This document shows, in pieces, positions 16,065-24,344 of a DNA stretch of 64,000 nt. The notes beneath the pieces were generated by a model, which saw nothing but the letters and a program-made list of their open reading frames with translations, did not search any database and was not told the origin of the DNA. The stretch is from NCBI RefSeq assembly GCF_964022235.1, contig NZ_CAXHZL010000009.1:1-64000 (forward strand), read 5' to 3'. The stretch is from Limimaricola sp964022235 (lineage in GTDB: Bacteria; Pseudomonadota; Alphaproteobacteria; Rhodobacterales; Rhodobacteraceae). Position 1 is the stretch's first letter. Every line of letters starts with the position of its first letter. A program made the translations under genes and the position numbers.

Positions 16065-16550
16065 AAACCGGAGACCGAGGGAACGCTAATTCTTGTGATG
16101 TCTCGATCTACGCCGGATTTGCCGAACATGAAAAGCCATTTATGCTCGGGCTGGGGATTTTGCAGAAATCCCGGATCTTCATGGCCACAAGGGCTCCTGC
16201 GATTCGCCGCCTGCCGCGCAAGCAGCGCAGGAGTCCGGCTTGGCCCCGCACCAAGTGGGGGGACAGCTTCTCTCCGTAGAGGGGGCGATGAGGGGACATT
16301 TCGTAGCCATTGGGGGACACGTTGTATGTCCCCCAATACCAATACATACCGATTTCCAGTCGGAAATAGGGAGGGTCGAGACGACAATCCCGGACTCGGC
16401 TTGACAGAATCGAGCTTTCGGACGCAAATCAGGTCAAGTTGGGGAAAGGCGTTGCGAAGACCGGGCCGCTCCAGGATCATCGGCTCAGGCCGAAGGGTCA
16501 TCGAGGCAGTGAAGATACCACCCCCAGAGGGTGGCAGGACAGGGCGTGCC
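16065..16550. other. Probable origin/control region between parA and the initiator gene
   Basis: Roughly 490 bases without a gene. It holds repeats of the heptamer GGGGACA in direct orientation (16259-16265, 16292-16298, 16313-16319) and one inverted copy. The last direct copy and the inverted one form an 11-bp inverted repeat, ATTGGGGGACA (16309-16319) and TGTCCCCCAAT (16327-16337), with 7 bases between. The part near 16080-16160 is relatively AT-rich. This is the expected place for oriV and initiator autoregulation. No consensus DnaA box was recognised. Confidence 0.5.
16309..16337. repeat. 11-bp inverted repeat, candidate initiator binding site
   Basis: Perfect arms ATTGGGGGACA and TGTCCCCCAAT flank CGTTGTA. 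Further GGGGACA half-sites lie upstream at 16259 and 16292. The position between parA and the initiator suggests an iteron-like or operator element. Confidence 0.55.
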
Positions 16551-17237
16551 ATGTTGTTGACGAAGCCCGTTGGCCGGGGTGCGGCGGCCCGCAAATACGA
16601 TATCCTCACCGCATTGGGCGCGCATGCGCTGGCGCAGGGTCGGGCGGAACAGGTTCTGGCGCTCCGGCTCGTGACGCTGATCACCGCGCGCTACAATTGG
16701 GGCCGCGATGAGCTTGCCGTGGGTCAACGCGAAATCGCGCGGCTCTGGTCGGTGGACGAGCGCACGGTAAAGCGTGAGATGGCCAAGCTGCGGGGCAGGG
16801 GGTGGCTGGAACTGAGCCGCGCCGCCGCGCGCGGCCGGGTCGCGGAATACCGGCTCGGGATCGAACGGCTGCTCTCTGATACGCAAGACGGCTGGGATCG
16901 CGTCGGCCCGGATTTCGCCCACCGGCTCGAAGGCGACGACACCGATGGCAAGGTCGTGCCGCTGCCGGTCCGAGGCGATGTCCCACCCCCCGATCTTTCG
17001 CCCGGAACGGAGTGGGCGCTGGCGCAGGCGGTGCTGCATGCCGAAGCACCGGGGCTTTATGCCTCGTGGCTACGCGCGCTGAGGCGAGACAACCGCGCGG
17101 GCGGACGACTGACCCTCACCGCGCCGTCGCGTTTTCACGCGGCCTATGTGCAGACGCATCTCGCGGTACGGCTTTTGGATGCCTGCCGCGCCGTGGATGA
17201 CGGCGTGGCCGAGGTCGTCGTGATCGCGGGCCCTTGA
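16551..17237 (+). CDS. DnaA-like plasmid replication initiator
   Basis: A 228-residue protein read as the replication initiator of the Rhodobacterales DnaA-like plasmid class. The N-terminal half contains a winged-helix segment (VGQREIARLWSVDERTVKRE, then AKLRGRGWLELSRAAARGRV). The C-terminal half resembles DnaA domain I (LYASWLRALRRDNRAGGRLT, LTAPSRFHAAYVQTHL). No AAA+ domain is present, as expected for this class. I chose ATG 16551, where the similarity begins; the frame is open further upstream, but that stretch covers the probable origin repeats. The divergent parAB operon and the flanking repeats support the assignment. Confidence 0.75.
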   Translation: MLLTKPVGRGAAARKYDILTALGAHALAQGRAEQVLALRLVTLITARYNWGRDELAVGQREIARLWSVDERTVKREMAKLRGRGWLELSRAAARGRVAEYRLGIERLLSDTQDGWDRVGPDFAHRLEGDDTDGKVVPLPVRGDVPPPDLSPGTEWALAQAVLHAEAPGLYASWLRALRRDNRAGGRLTLTAPSRFHAAYVQTHLAVRLLDACRAVDDGVAEVVVIAGP

Positions 17238-17240
17238 GCT

Positions 17241-17576
17241 CTAGACCAGCAGGGCGATCACCGTCAGCACCACCGCCGTCCCGACCGTGACCGCGATCAG
17301 GATGGTGCGATTGCTGGCCTCGCGGGCGGTGTGGCCGGAGGCCATGCTGACGGGGCGGGTTGCCTCGGCGCCCTTCGGGGCCGACTTGCGAGAGGGGTTC
17401 TCGGTCTCGGCGGCTTGTGCGCGTTTGACCTGTTCGTCGGTGTTGGAAAATCCCGACGCCTCGTCATCGGTCCCCAGCGGCGAGGCCGCAACATCGGGAA
17501 AACCCTTCTTGTCGCCAGCCTCGCCCTCGTCGATGTCGTGACGCAGGCGATCGGCGGTGTGCGGTGTCTCGGCCAT
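17241..17576 (-). CDS. Small C-tail-anchored membrane protein, unknown function
   Basis: A 111-residue hypothetical protein. The body is hydrophilic and acidic (HDIDEGEAGDKKGFPDVAAS, a Thr/Glu-rich middle), and a single C-terminal membrane helix (ILIAVTVGTAVVLTVIALLV) ends the chain, giving a tail-anchored topology. The start at 17576 is supported by AAGGAGCCGCGAC. It converges on the initiator gene with a 3-base gap. I recognise no family; similar short acidic-plus-TM proteins occur widely in Rhodobacteraceae. Confidence 0.65.
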   Translation of the reverse strand: MAETPHTADRLRHDIDEGEAGDKKGFPDVAASPLGTDDEASGFSNTDEQVKRAQAAETENPSRKSAPKGAEATRPVSMASGHTAREASNRTILIAVTVGTAVVLTVIALLV

Positions 17577-17790
17577 GTCGCGGCTCCTTGAAAGCTGTTG
17601 CTGTCCAACCGAAGCCGGGGCAGGGCGGTTCCTCCGGGCCTCGGACCCGCGCCCGCCACCGCCCAAGCGGGGGCTTCGCTCAAAGGGGCGGGCCGCGAGG
17701 AACCGCGCCCGCGAAATCACAGTTGACCGTGGTGACGCGCGCGCGCCGGAGGGCCGGGCCCAAAGCGCGAGGCAGGGGAAAGGACCGACC

Positions 17791-20073
17791 ATGACCGATC
17801 GCAAGGAAACCCACCAGCGCGAAGAGCTGCCGCATTACGATCACCCCTCGGGCGGCTGGGGCTCTTTGCAAAGCGTGGCCAAGCACATGGGACAGGAGCG
17901 CCCCTCGGCGGGCGTGCTTGAGACCCTGATGCGCCAGAACAAGCCCGGCGGCCACATGTGCACCTCCTGCGCATGGACCAAGCCGCCGAACCCGCATGTC
18001 GCCGAATTCTGTGAGAACGGGGCCAAGGCGACGCTGTGGGATCTCACCCGCGACCGCTGCGGGCCCGAGTTCTTTGCCCGCCACACGGTGAGCGAGCTAC
18101 GCACATGGTCGGATTACGATCTGGAGATCCAAGGGCGGCTCACGCATCCGATGCGCTATGATACGGCGTCGGACAAATACGTCGAGGCAAGCTGGGACGA
18201 GGCTTTCGCGGCGATCGGGACCAAGCTCAAGACGCTCGATCCCAAGTCGGTGGTGTTTTACGCCTCGGGCCGCGCCAGCCTCGAGACCTCCTACATGTAT
18301 GCGCTCTTCGCGCGGCTCTATGGCCACAACAACCTCCCCGACAGCTCGAACATGTGCCACGAGACAACGAGCGTCGGACTGAAGAAGGTGACGGGCTCTC
18401 CGGTGGGCACCTGCCTGCTGTCGGACTTCGATCATTGCGACATGATCATCTTCATGGGCCAGAACACCGGAACCAATTCCCCGCGCTTTCTCCATCCCCT
18501 GCGGGCCGCCAAGAAGCGCGGATGTCAAATCGTCACATTCAACCCGGTGCGTGAGGCGGGCCTTGTCACCTTCCGCGATCCGCAGAACCCGGTCGAGATG
18601 CTCGCTGGCAAGGAGACGGTGATCTCGGACCGCTACCTGCAGCTCAAGCCTGGCGGCGATGTGGCGGTGCTGGCCGGTCTGTGCAAGCGCGTATTCGAGA
18701 TCGATGACGAGCAGGGCGGCGGCGTGATCGACCGGCGGTTTGTGGCGCAGCACACCTCCGGCTGGCCCGAGTTCGAGGCGAAGATCCGTGAGATCACCTG
18801 GGCCGATATCGAACGGGTCTCGGGGCTGCGTCACGAGGACATCGCCGAAGTGGGCGAGATGTACTGCAACTCCGAGAAGGTGATCGGCATCTATGGCATG
18901 GGTCTGACCCAGCATGTGCACGGCAGCCTCAATATCGCGATGTACGTCAACCTGCTGCTGATGCGCGGCAACATTGGCCGCGAGGGCGCAGGCATTTCGC
19001 CGGTGCGCGGCCATTCCAACGTGCAGGGGCAGCGCACTGTCGGGATTTCGGAGAAGCCCGAATTGGTGCCGCTCGACAAGATCGACGAGATGTTCGGCTT
19101 CAAATCCCCGCGCGACGAAGGCACCAACACGGTCGAAGCGGTGCACGGCGTGCTCGACGGGAGCATCAAGGGCTTTGTCTCCTTGGGCGGTAACTTTGCC
19201 CGCGCGATCCCCGATCAGGGGCGCACCGATCCGGCGTGGCAGAACCTAGACATCAACGTGCAGATCGCGACCAAGCTCAATCGTTCGCACACCTTGGTAG
19301 GAAAAGAGGCGTGGCTGCTGCCCTGCCTCGTTCGGGCCGAGCTCGACATGCAGGCGACGGGGCCGCAGGCGGTGTCGATGGAGGACAGCCTGTCGATGAT
19401 CCACGGCAGCGAAGGCAGGCGCACGCCCGCCTCGAAGATGCTGCGCTCGGAGCCGTTCATCGTGGCGGGACTGGCCAAGGCGACGCTCGCGCCCAACCCG
19501 AAGGTGAAATGGGACGACTGGGTCGGGGACTACGCCCTGGTGCGCGACCTCATCGAGGAGACCTATCCCGACAAGTTCACCGACTTCAACGCGCGGCTGT
19601 TCACGGCGGGCGGGTTCTACAAGGGCAACGCCGCGCGCGAGCGGACGTGGAAGACCGAAACGGGCAAGGCGATCTTCACCGCGCCCAAGACGCTTTCGGC
19701 GCTGGGGCAGGTGCCGGGGCCGGACAGCTACACCCTCGTCACCGTGCGCTCGAACGATCAGTTCAATACCACGATCTACGGCTTTGACGACCGGCTGCGC
19801 GGCCTCAAGACCGACCGGATGGTGGTGATGATGAACCCCGAGATGATCGCCAAGGCGGGTCTGCGCGAAGGGCAGGCGGTGACGCTGTCGTGTGCCATCG
19901 AGGATGGCGAGACGCGTGAGGTCAGCGGGCTGAAGGTCGTGGCCTACGATCTGCCGGACGACACCGTGCTCACATACTACCCCGAAACCAACCCTTTGGT
20001 GCCGCTCGACTATCACGATGAGCTGTCGAAGACGCCCGCCTACAAGGGGGTGCCGGTGCGCATCCGCGCCTGA
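17791..20073 (+). CDS. FdhF/YdeP-family molybdopterin oxidoreductase
   Basis: A cytoplasmic molybdopterin-dependent oxidoreductase of 760 residues, of the formate-dehydrogenase-like FdhF/YdeP family. Near the N-terminus is a CxxC pair (MCTSCAW, Cys57 and Cys60) instead of the four-cysteine cluster motif of true formate dehydrogenases. The molybdopterin domain includes VVFYASGRASLETSYMYALF, SNMCHETTSVGLKKVTGSP, GQNTGTNSPR and RGNIGREGAGISPVRGHSNVQ. The molydopterin dinucleotide-binding domain follows near FTAPKTLSALG to the C-terminus (PLVPLDYHD). E. coli YdeP is linked to acid resistance, but the reaction of the family is unsettled. Start ATG 17791 has GGGGAAAGGA upstream. No subunit genes or fdhD accompany it. 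Confidence 0.88.
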   Translation: MTDRKETHQREELPHYDHPSGGWGSLQSVAKHMGQERPSAGVLETLMRQNKPGGHMCTSCAWTKPPNPHVAEFCENGAKATLWDLTRDRCGPEFFARHTVSELRTWSDYDLEIQGRLTHPMRYDTASDKYVEASWDEAFAAIGTKLKTLDPKSVVFYASGRASLETSYMYALFARLYGHNNLPDSSNMCHETTSVGLKKVTGSPVGTCLLSDFDHCDMIIFMGQNTGTNSPRFLHPLRAAKKRGCQIVTFNPVREAGLVTFRDPQNPVEMLAGKETVISDRYLQLKPGGDVAVLAGLCKRVFEIDDEQGGGVIDRRFVAQHTSGWPEFEAKIREITWADIERVSGLRHEDIAEVGEMYCNSEKVIGIYGMGLTQHVHGSLNIAMYVNLLLMRGNIGREGAGISPVRGHSNVQGQRTVGISEKPELVPLDKIDEMFGFKSPRDEGTNTVEAVHGVLDGSIKGFVSLGGNFARAIPDQGRTDPAWQNLDINVQIATKLNRSHTLVGKEAWLLPCLVRAELDMQATGPQAVSMEDSLSMIHGSEGRRTPASKMLRSEPFIVAGLAKATLAPNPKVKWDDWVGDYALVRDLIEETYPDKFTDFNARLFTAGGFYKGNAARERTWKTETGKAIFTAPKTLSALGQVPGPDSYTLVTVRSNDQFNTTIYGFDDRLRGLKTDRMVVMMNPEMIAKAGLREGQAVTLSCAIEDGETREVSGLKVVAYDLPDDTVLTYYPETNPLVPLDYHDELSKTPAYKGVPVRIRA

Positions 20074-20092
20074 CCGGCGCCTTCGCGCGGGC

Positions 20093-20827
20093 TCAGCCTT
20101 CGGTCACGAACTCCACCGTCCCGGCGCCGATCCGCGCGGCGCTGAGACGCCCCGTGAACCACGCACCTGTGTCGAGCGCGATGCGTCCCTCATGCGACAG
20201 CGGTTCGGGCTGCACCACGTGGCCGTGCACCACCCAGAGCCCGTCTCGGCGGGGCCTCTTGGCAAAGCGCGGATGCCCCCAGATCAGGTCGTGCCGCTCC
20301 TGCGACTCGGGTGCGCGGTTGGGGTCCAGACCGGCATGCGCGGCCACGACATTGCCGCTGCGCCAGATCACCGGCCTGGCCTGAAGCCAAGGCAGGATTG
20401 GACCCAAGGCCTGCCGCAATTCGCCCGCGCAACGCGCCGCAGATCCGGGCACGGCCATTTCGGGAGGAGCGACGTCAAAGCTCTCCAGCGTGTTCAGGCC
20501 GCCGTTGCGCAACCAGCGTTCCGCCCGCTGATCCGGCGCTTCGAGGAAATCGAGCATCATCTGTTCGTGGTTGCCGAGAAGGCAGACCAAATCGGAAACC
20601 GCCATGCCATGAAGCAAGCGCAAGACCTGCGCGCTGTCGGGTCCACGATCGATCATGTCGCCTAAGATGACCAGTGGAGCCTCGGTGGGCTCCGCTTGTA
20701 GTCGTTTTATCAGGGCCTCAAGCAGGTCGGCGCGACCGTGCACGTCACCGATCGCGTGAAAAGGGGCCAGTGGGGCCGGGGGGGGGCCACGAAAGCGGTG
20801 TGATGCAAAGGCGGCGAACAAGTTCAT
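20093..20827 (-). CDS. Calcineurin-like metallophosphoesterase
   Basis: A 244-residue serine/threonine phosphatase-like hydrolase. All dimetal-site motifs are present: GDVHGR (27-32), GDMIDRGPDS (56-65), LLGNHEQM (84-91), VAAHAGLDP and WVVHGHVV in the C-terminal part. This set is typical of the bacterial PrpA/PrpB/ApaH-like phosphatases. The substrate (phosphoprotein, dinucleotide or nucleotide) cannot be predicted. It stands convergent to the molybdopterin enzyme and appears monocistronic. Confidence 0.88.
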   Translation of the reverse strand: MNLFAAFASHRFRGPPPAPLAPFHAIGDVHGRADLLEALIKRLQAEPTEAPLVILGDMIDRGPDSAQVLRLLHGMAVSDLVCLLGNHEQMMLDFLEAPDQRAERWLRNGGLNTLESFDVAPPEMAVPGSAARCAGELRQALGPILPWLQARPVIWRSGNVVAAHAGLDPNRAPESQERHDLIWGHPRFAKRPRRDGLWVVHGHVVQPEPLSHEGRIALDTGAWFTGRLSAARIGAGTVEFVTEG

Positions 20828-20894
20828 GTCACTTGCGATATCGCGTCAATGCCGCGGTGGCCAGTTTCGGCATCGTGACCCCGGACCAAGAATC

Positions 20895-21170
20895 CTATCC
20901 GTTGCGCGAAATCAGCTTGTTGAAGCGACTGGCAGCCCCGTCGCTGGCGCTGTCCTGATGCAGGAAAGCCAGCCCACTGTCCTCAAAGGTGGCGAACCAG
21001 TCGTCCCATGAGATCCGCTCGAGCCCCTTGGCCTGCGGCTCGAAGTCGATCCTGAGGATGCCATCGCCCTTTTCATCCCCGGTATCGCGCACCATAGCCG
21101 GGTGACCGCCGCGCGCTTCGACCCAATCGCGGATCTCATGATGGTTCGTCGTCGTCTTGCTGTCGCTCAT
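20895..21170 (-). CDS. Small conserved soluble protein, unknown function
   Basis: A 91-residue protein. The central pattern HEIRDWVEARGGHPAMV, then ILRIDF, then ISWDDWFATFEDSGLAFLHQ, recurs in short bacterial proteins that databases often label as 1,4-alpha-glucan-branching-enzyme-like without support. No catalytic motif is visible and the protein is too short to be such an enzyme. The N-terminus is hydrophilic; there is no signal peptide. The start at 21170 has GGAGCACGAG upstream. Confidence 0.65.
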   Translation of the reverse strand: MSDSKTTTNHHEIRDWVEARGGHPAMVRDTGDEKGDGILRIDFEPQAKGLERISWDDWFATFEDSGLAFLHQDSASDGAASRFNKLISRNG

Positions 21171-21327
21171 CTCGTGCTCCTATCGGAAACCTCTGTGCCC
21201 CAACGCGTCGGGGCGGCACGGGTTTCCGCGCGCCGATGTCGCCAAACCGCGTCGGAGCGGCGCGGGCGTGCTGGCATCCCGGGGCAGGGCGGGCGAGAAC
21301 CGCAGGCAAGCCAAGACGGGACACGCC

Positions 21328-22185
21328 ATGACCACCCATATTCTCACGATCACCTGCCGCAACCGCCCCGGCATCGTCGCCGCCGTCGCCACCGCGCTGG
21401 CCGAAACCGGCGGCGACATCACCGAGGCGCGGCAGTTCGACGACACGCAGACCGGCACCTTCTTCATGCGCGTGGCGTTTCGCCTGCCGCAGGAGGTGGG
21501 TGGCGACGGCGCGTTCCGCGCCAAGATGGACGGCATCGGCACCGCCTTTGGCATGAAGTGGGATCTGGTGGCGCAGGACTACCGGCCCAAGGTTCTGATC
21601 CTCGTGTCGAAGTTCGACCACTGCCTCGCGGATCTGCTCTATCGCCAGCGCATCGGCGAGATGCCGATGGATCTCGTGGCGGTCGCGGGCAACCATCCCG
21701 AGAGCGCGATCGGTGTCACTCTGCCCGAGGGCGTGCCCTATCACCACCTGCCGATCACCAAGGAGACCAAGCCGCAGCAGGAGGCCGAGATCCGGGCGCT
21801 GGTCGAGGAGACGGGAGCCGAGCTGGTCGTGCTGGCGCGCTACATGCAGATCCTGTCGGACGAGATGTCGGCATGGCTTTCGGGGCGCTGCATCAACATC
21901 CACCATTCGTTCCTGCCGGGCTTCAAGGGGGCCAAGCCCTATCATCAGGCCCATGCGCGCGGCGTGAAAATGATCGGCGCCACGGCGCATTACGTGACCG
22001 AGGATCTCGACGAGGGGCCGATCATCTCTCAGGACGTGGAACACGTCACCCATGCCGACACGCCAGACGACCTCGTGGCCAAGGGCCGCGACATCGAACG
22101 GCGGGTGCTGGCGCGCGCGGTGGCGCTGCATCTCGACCGCCGCGTGCTGGTCAACGGCAGTCGCACTGTGGTGTTCGGCAAATAG
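21328..22185 (+). CDS. purU: Formyltetrahydrofolate deformylase PurU
   Basis: Hydrolyses 10-formyl-THF to formate and THF, balancing one-carbon pools and supplying formate for purine synthesis. The protein has 285 residues. An N-terminal ACT regulatory domain (CRNRPGIVAAVATALAETGG) is followed by a formyltransferase-fold catalytic domain with VSKFDHCLADLLYR, VVLARYMQILS, INIHHSFLPGFKGAKPYHQA (active-site His) and VTEDLDEGPIISQ (active-site Asp). Start ATG 21328 is the first codon of the ACT domain. It is followed after three bases by the convergent AI-2E gene stop. Confidence 0.95.
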   Translation: MTTHILTITCRNRPGIVAAVATALAETGGDITEARQFDDTQTGTFFMRVAFRLPQEVGGDGAFRAKMDGIGTAFGMKWDLVAQDYRPKVLILVSKFDHCLADLLYRQRIGEMPMDLVAVAGNHPESAIGVTLPEGVPYHHLPITKETKPQQEAEIRALVEETGAELVVLARYMQILSDEMSAWLSGRCINIHHSFLPGFKGAKPYHQAHARGVKMIGATAHYVTEDLDEGPIISQDVEHVTHADTPDDLVAKGRDIERRVLARAVALHLDRRVLVNGSRTVVFGK

Positions 22186-22188
22186 GGC

Positions 22189-23490
22189 TCAGTTCGGCGC
22201 GCGGGCCTCGCCCGGCGCGCCGAGCTGCATGTCGACGCCCTCGTAATCGGTCTCGTCCGACAGCGCGAGCGCGACCCAGCGAAGCGCCGGCACATGGGCG
22301 CAGGCCACCATCACCACCATGGTGATCGGCACCGCGAGCACCGCCCCCGCGACGCCCCAGACCCATCCCCAGAACAGCAGCGACGACAGGATCACCAGCG
22401 CCGAGATCGACAGGTGCCGGCCCTGCACCCGCGGGTCGATGTAGTTGCCCATCACCTGTTCGATCATCAAGACCCCTGCCGCAACCATCGCGGCGGTCCA
22501 TGGATCGCGCGTGGCGAGGGCATAAAGGACCGGTAGCACGCCCGAGATCAGCGAGCCGATCGAGGGCACGAAGTTGAATACGAAGGTCAGCAGCGCCCAG
22601 ACCAGCAGGAGGTCGAGGCCGAAGATCCAGAGCCAGCCGACATAGAGCAGGGCGGTGACGATGCCGAGCACGAAGCGCACCGCGAGATAGCGCCGCGTCT
22701 TGGAGGCGACCAGCGCCACGGCGCTTTCGACCTCTTCGCGGCGGTCGGGACGCATCATTGAGCAAAGCTTGCGGTGCCAGCGCGGTGCTTCGGAGAGCAT
22801 CAGCAGCGTCAGAAAGAAGATCAGCACCAGCGCCAGCGCAATGCCCGAGATGGTCGAGATCACCGTTGTGGCAAGGCCGGAGGCGCGCTCCATCAGCGTG
22901 CCCCCCAGACCGCCACCCCCCGCGAGGCCGCGGATCTGATCGATCAGCCCCGTGGCCGAGCCGCCGTTGCCCTGGGTGGGATCGGGCGCGTCCGTGGGGT
23001 TGAGGCCCGCGCCGGGCGTCGCTTGGATCGCGCTTTCGACCGCCGCCCCCGTGGCCCCCGCCGCCGCCTCTCCGGCGGCTTCCCCATTGCCATTTGCCGC
23101 CTCCGCGCCGTCGGCCCCGCCCGAGATCTGCTCGACCGCGGCACTCGCGGTTTCGGCGGGAAATCGGGTGAGGAACTGCTGCGCCGAGATCCAAAGCATG
23201 CCGATGAATAGCGCCAGCGTCAGCGCCAGCAGGGCCATCGCGGCGAGATGGCCCACCCAAGGCCGTCCGCCCGCCAGCCGCGCGACCCGGTCATCGACGG
23301 GCGCGAGCAGCAGAGCGGTGAAAAAGGCAAAGACGATCGGCAGGAACACCGGCTGCATCGCATGCAGCGCCCAACCTACCAGCACCAAGGTCACCACGCC
23401 CAGCATCCCGAGCGCCGGATGCGCCATGCGCTGCGGCGCGCTTAGCTCAGGCTTCGGAGCGGACGCGCGATCTGGCCCGGAGTCGGCCAC
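22189..23490 (-). CDS. AI-2E family transporter (PerM/TqsA-like)
   Basis: A 433-residue inner-membrane protein of the AI-2E/PerM family. It has about eight membrane segments: two near the N-terminus (PALGMLGVVTLVLVGWALH region), a soluble insert rich in Gly/Ala/Asn (about 150-200), and a C-terminal cluster with LTFVFNFVPSIGSLIS, the family hallmark, and QVMGNYIDPRVQGR. Members export small signalling molecules or ions; the substrate here is unknown. It lies four bases downstream of an SDR gene in the same direction, so the two form an operon. Confidence 0.85.
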   Translation of the reverse strand: MADSGPDRASAPKPELSAPQRMAHPALGMLGVVTLVLVGWALHAMQPVFLPIVFAFFTALLLAPVDDRVARLAGGRPWVGHLAAMALLALTLALFIGMLWISAQQFLTRFPAETASAAVEQISGGADGAEAANGNGEAAGEAAAGATGAAVESAIQATPGAGLNPTDAPDPTQGNGGSATGLIDQIRGLAGGGGLGGTLMERASGLATTVISTISGIALALVLIFFLTLLMLSEAPRWHRKLCSMMRPDRREEVESAVALVASKTRRYLAVRFVLGIVTALLYVGWLWIFGLDLLLVWALLTFVFNFVPSIGSLISGVLPVLYALATRDPWTAAMVAAGVLMIEQVMGNYIDPRVQGRHLSISALVILSSLLFWGWVWGVAGAVLAVPITMVVMVACAHVPALRWVALALSDETDYEGVDMQLGAPGEARAPN

Positions 23491-23494
23491 GCCA

Positions 23495-24274
23495 TCAGGC
23501 CCCTTGGCCCACGTTCAACGACAACCCGCCGTCGATGGTAAAGGTCTGACCGGTCACGTAATCGGCCTCGGGCGAGGCGAGATAGACCGCGAGATGCGCT
23601 ACCTCCTCGGGCTTGCCGGCGCGGCGCCATGGGATGTTGCGCACCTGTTTCTCAAGCGCCTCGGGGTCGTCCTTGGCCTCTTGGTTCATCGCGGTGAGAA
23701 TCATCCCCGGCGCGATGTTGTTGACCGCGATGCGGTCGGGGGCCAGCTCGAGGCACAGCGTGCGGGTAAGGTTGCGCAGGCCGCCTTTGGCCGCATCATA
23801 GGCGGCCGAACCGATGCGCGGGATCTCTTCATGCACCGAGGAAATCGTGACGATCCTGCCGCCGCCGCCCTCGGCGCGGCGGGCCTTGATGAAGGCGCGG
23901 CAGCACAGGAAGGGGCCGAAGAGATCGACCTTCAGCATCTTTTCCCACGTCTCGTCCGACATCTCCGCCACCTCGTCGCCCGGCGCATCGAGACCGGCCG
24001 AGTTGACGAGAATATCGGGCGCGCCCAAGGCGTCCTTCGCGACGGCAAAGAGCCGCTCGACGTCATCGGGTCGTGTGTGGTCGCATTGCACGGTGACGGC
24101 GGCGCGGCCTGCCTCGCGCACCATGCGGGCGGTGTTTTCGGCCCCCTCCGCATCGTCGAGAAAGCCGAGCACCAGATCGGCCCCCTCGCGTGCGAAAGCC
24201 GTGGCGCAAGCCTGGCCAATTCCCGATTCCGCGCCGGTGACGATGGCGACCCGATCCTGAAGCCTACCGCTCAT
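23495..24274 (-). CDS. Short-chain dehydrogenase/reductase (glucose 1-dehydrogenase-like)
   Basis: A classical SDR of 259 residues. The NAD(P) loop is TGAESGIGQACA (about 12-23). NNAG appears as VNSAGL, catalytic Ser/Tyr/Lys are in ISSVHEE...SAAYDAAKGG, and the C-terminal YVTGQTFTIDGGL is the usual end of the family. The motif set is closest to glucose 1-dehydrogenase-like and 3-oxoacyl-ACP reductase-like enzymes; substrate unassigned. The ATG at 24274 is favoured over an upstream one by GAGAGGA nearby and by the position of the first beta strand. Confidence 0.85.
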   Translation of the reverse strand: MSGRLQDRVAIVTGAESGIGQACATAFAREGADLVLGFLDDAEGAENTARMVREAGRAAVTVQCDHTRPDDVERLFAVAKDALGAPDILVNSAGLDAPGDEVAEMSDETWEKMLKVDLFGPFLCCRAFIKARRAEGGGGRIVTISSVHEEIPRIGSAAYDAAKGGLRNLTRTLCLELAPDRIAVNNIAPGMILTAMNQEAKDDPEALEKQVRNIPWRRAGKPEEVAHLAVYLASPEADYVTGQTFTIDGGLSLNVGQGA

Positions 24275-24344
24275 AAGGTGTCCTCTCACGCCCATGCTGC
24301 TCGCGGAGTTAACGGCAGCTGCGCGTGAGGGGTTCCTCGGGGTG

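Noticed and set aside
16352..16367. Short inverted repeat ATTTCC/GGAAAT near the initiator
   Set aside because: Six-base arms with a four-base gap are too short to call as a binding site without comparison.
16095..16550. Longer initiator starting at 16095
   Set aside because: The extra residues cover the origin repeats and show no conserved pattern; the domain starts at 16551.
20895..21170. Glucan-branching enzyme
   Set aside because: Ninety-one residues with no GH13 motif; the common database label for this small family has no visible support.
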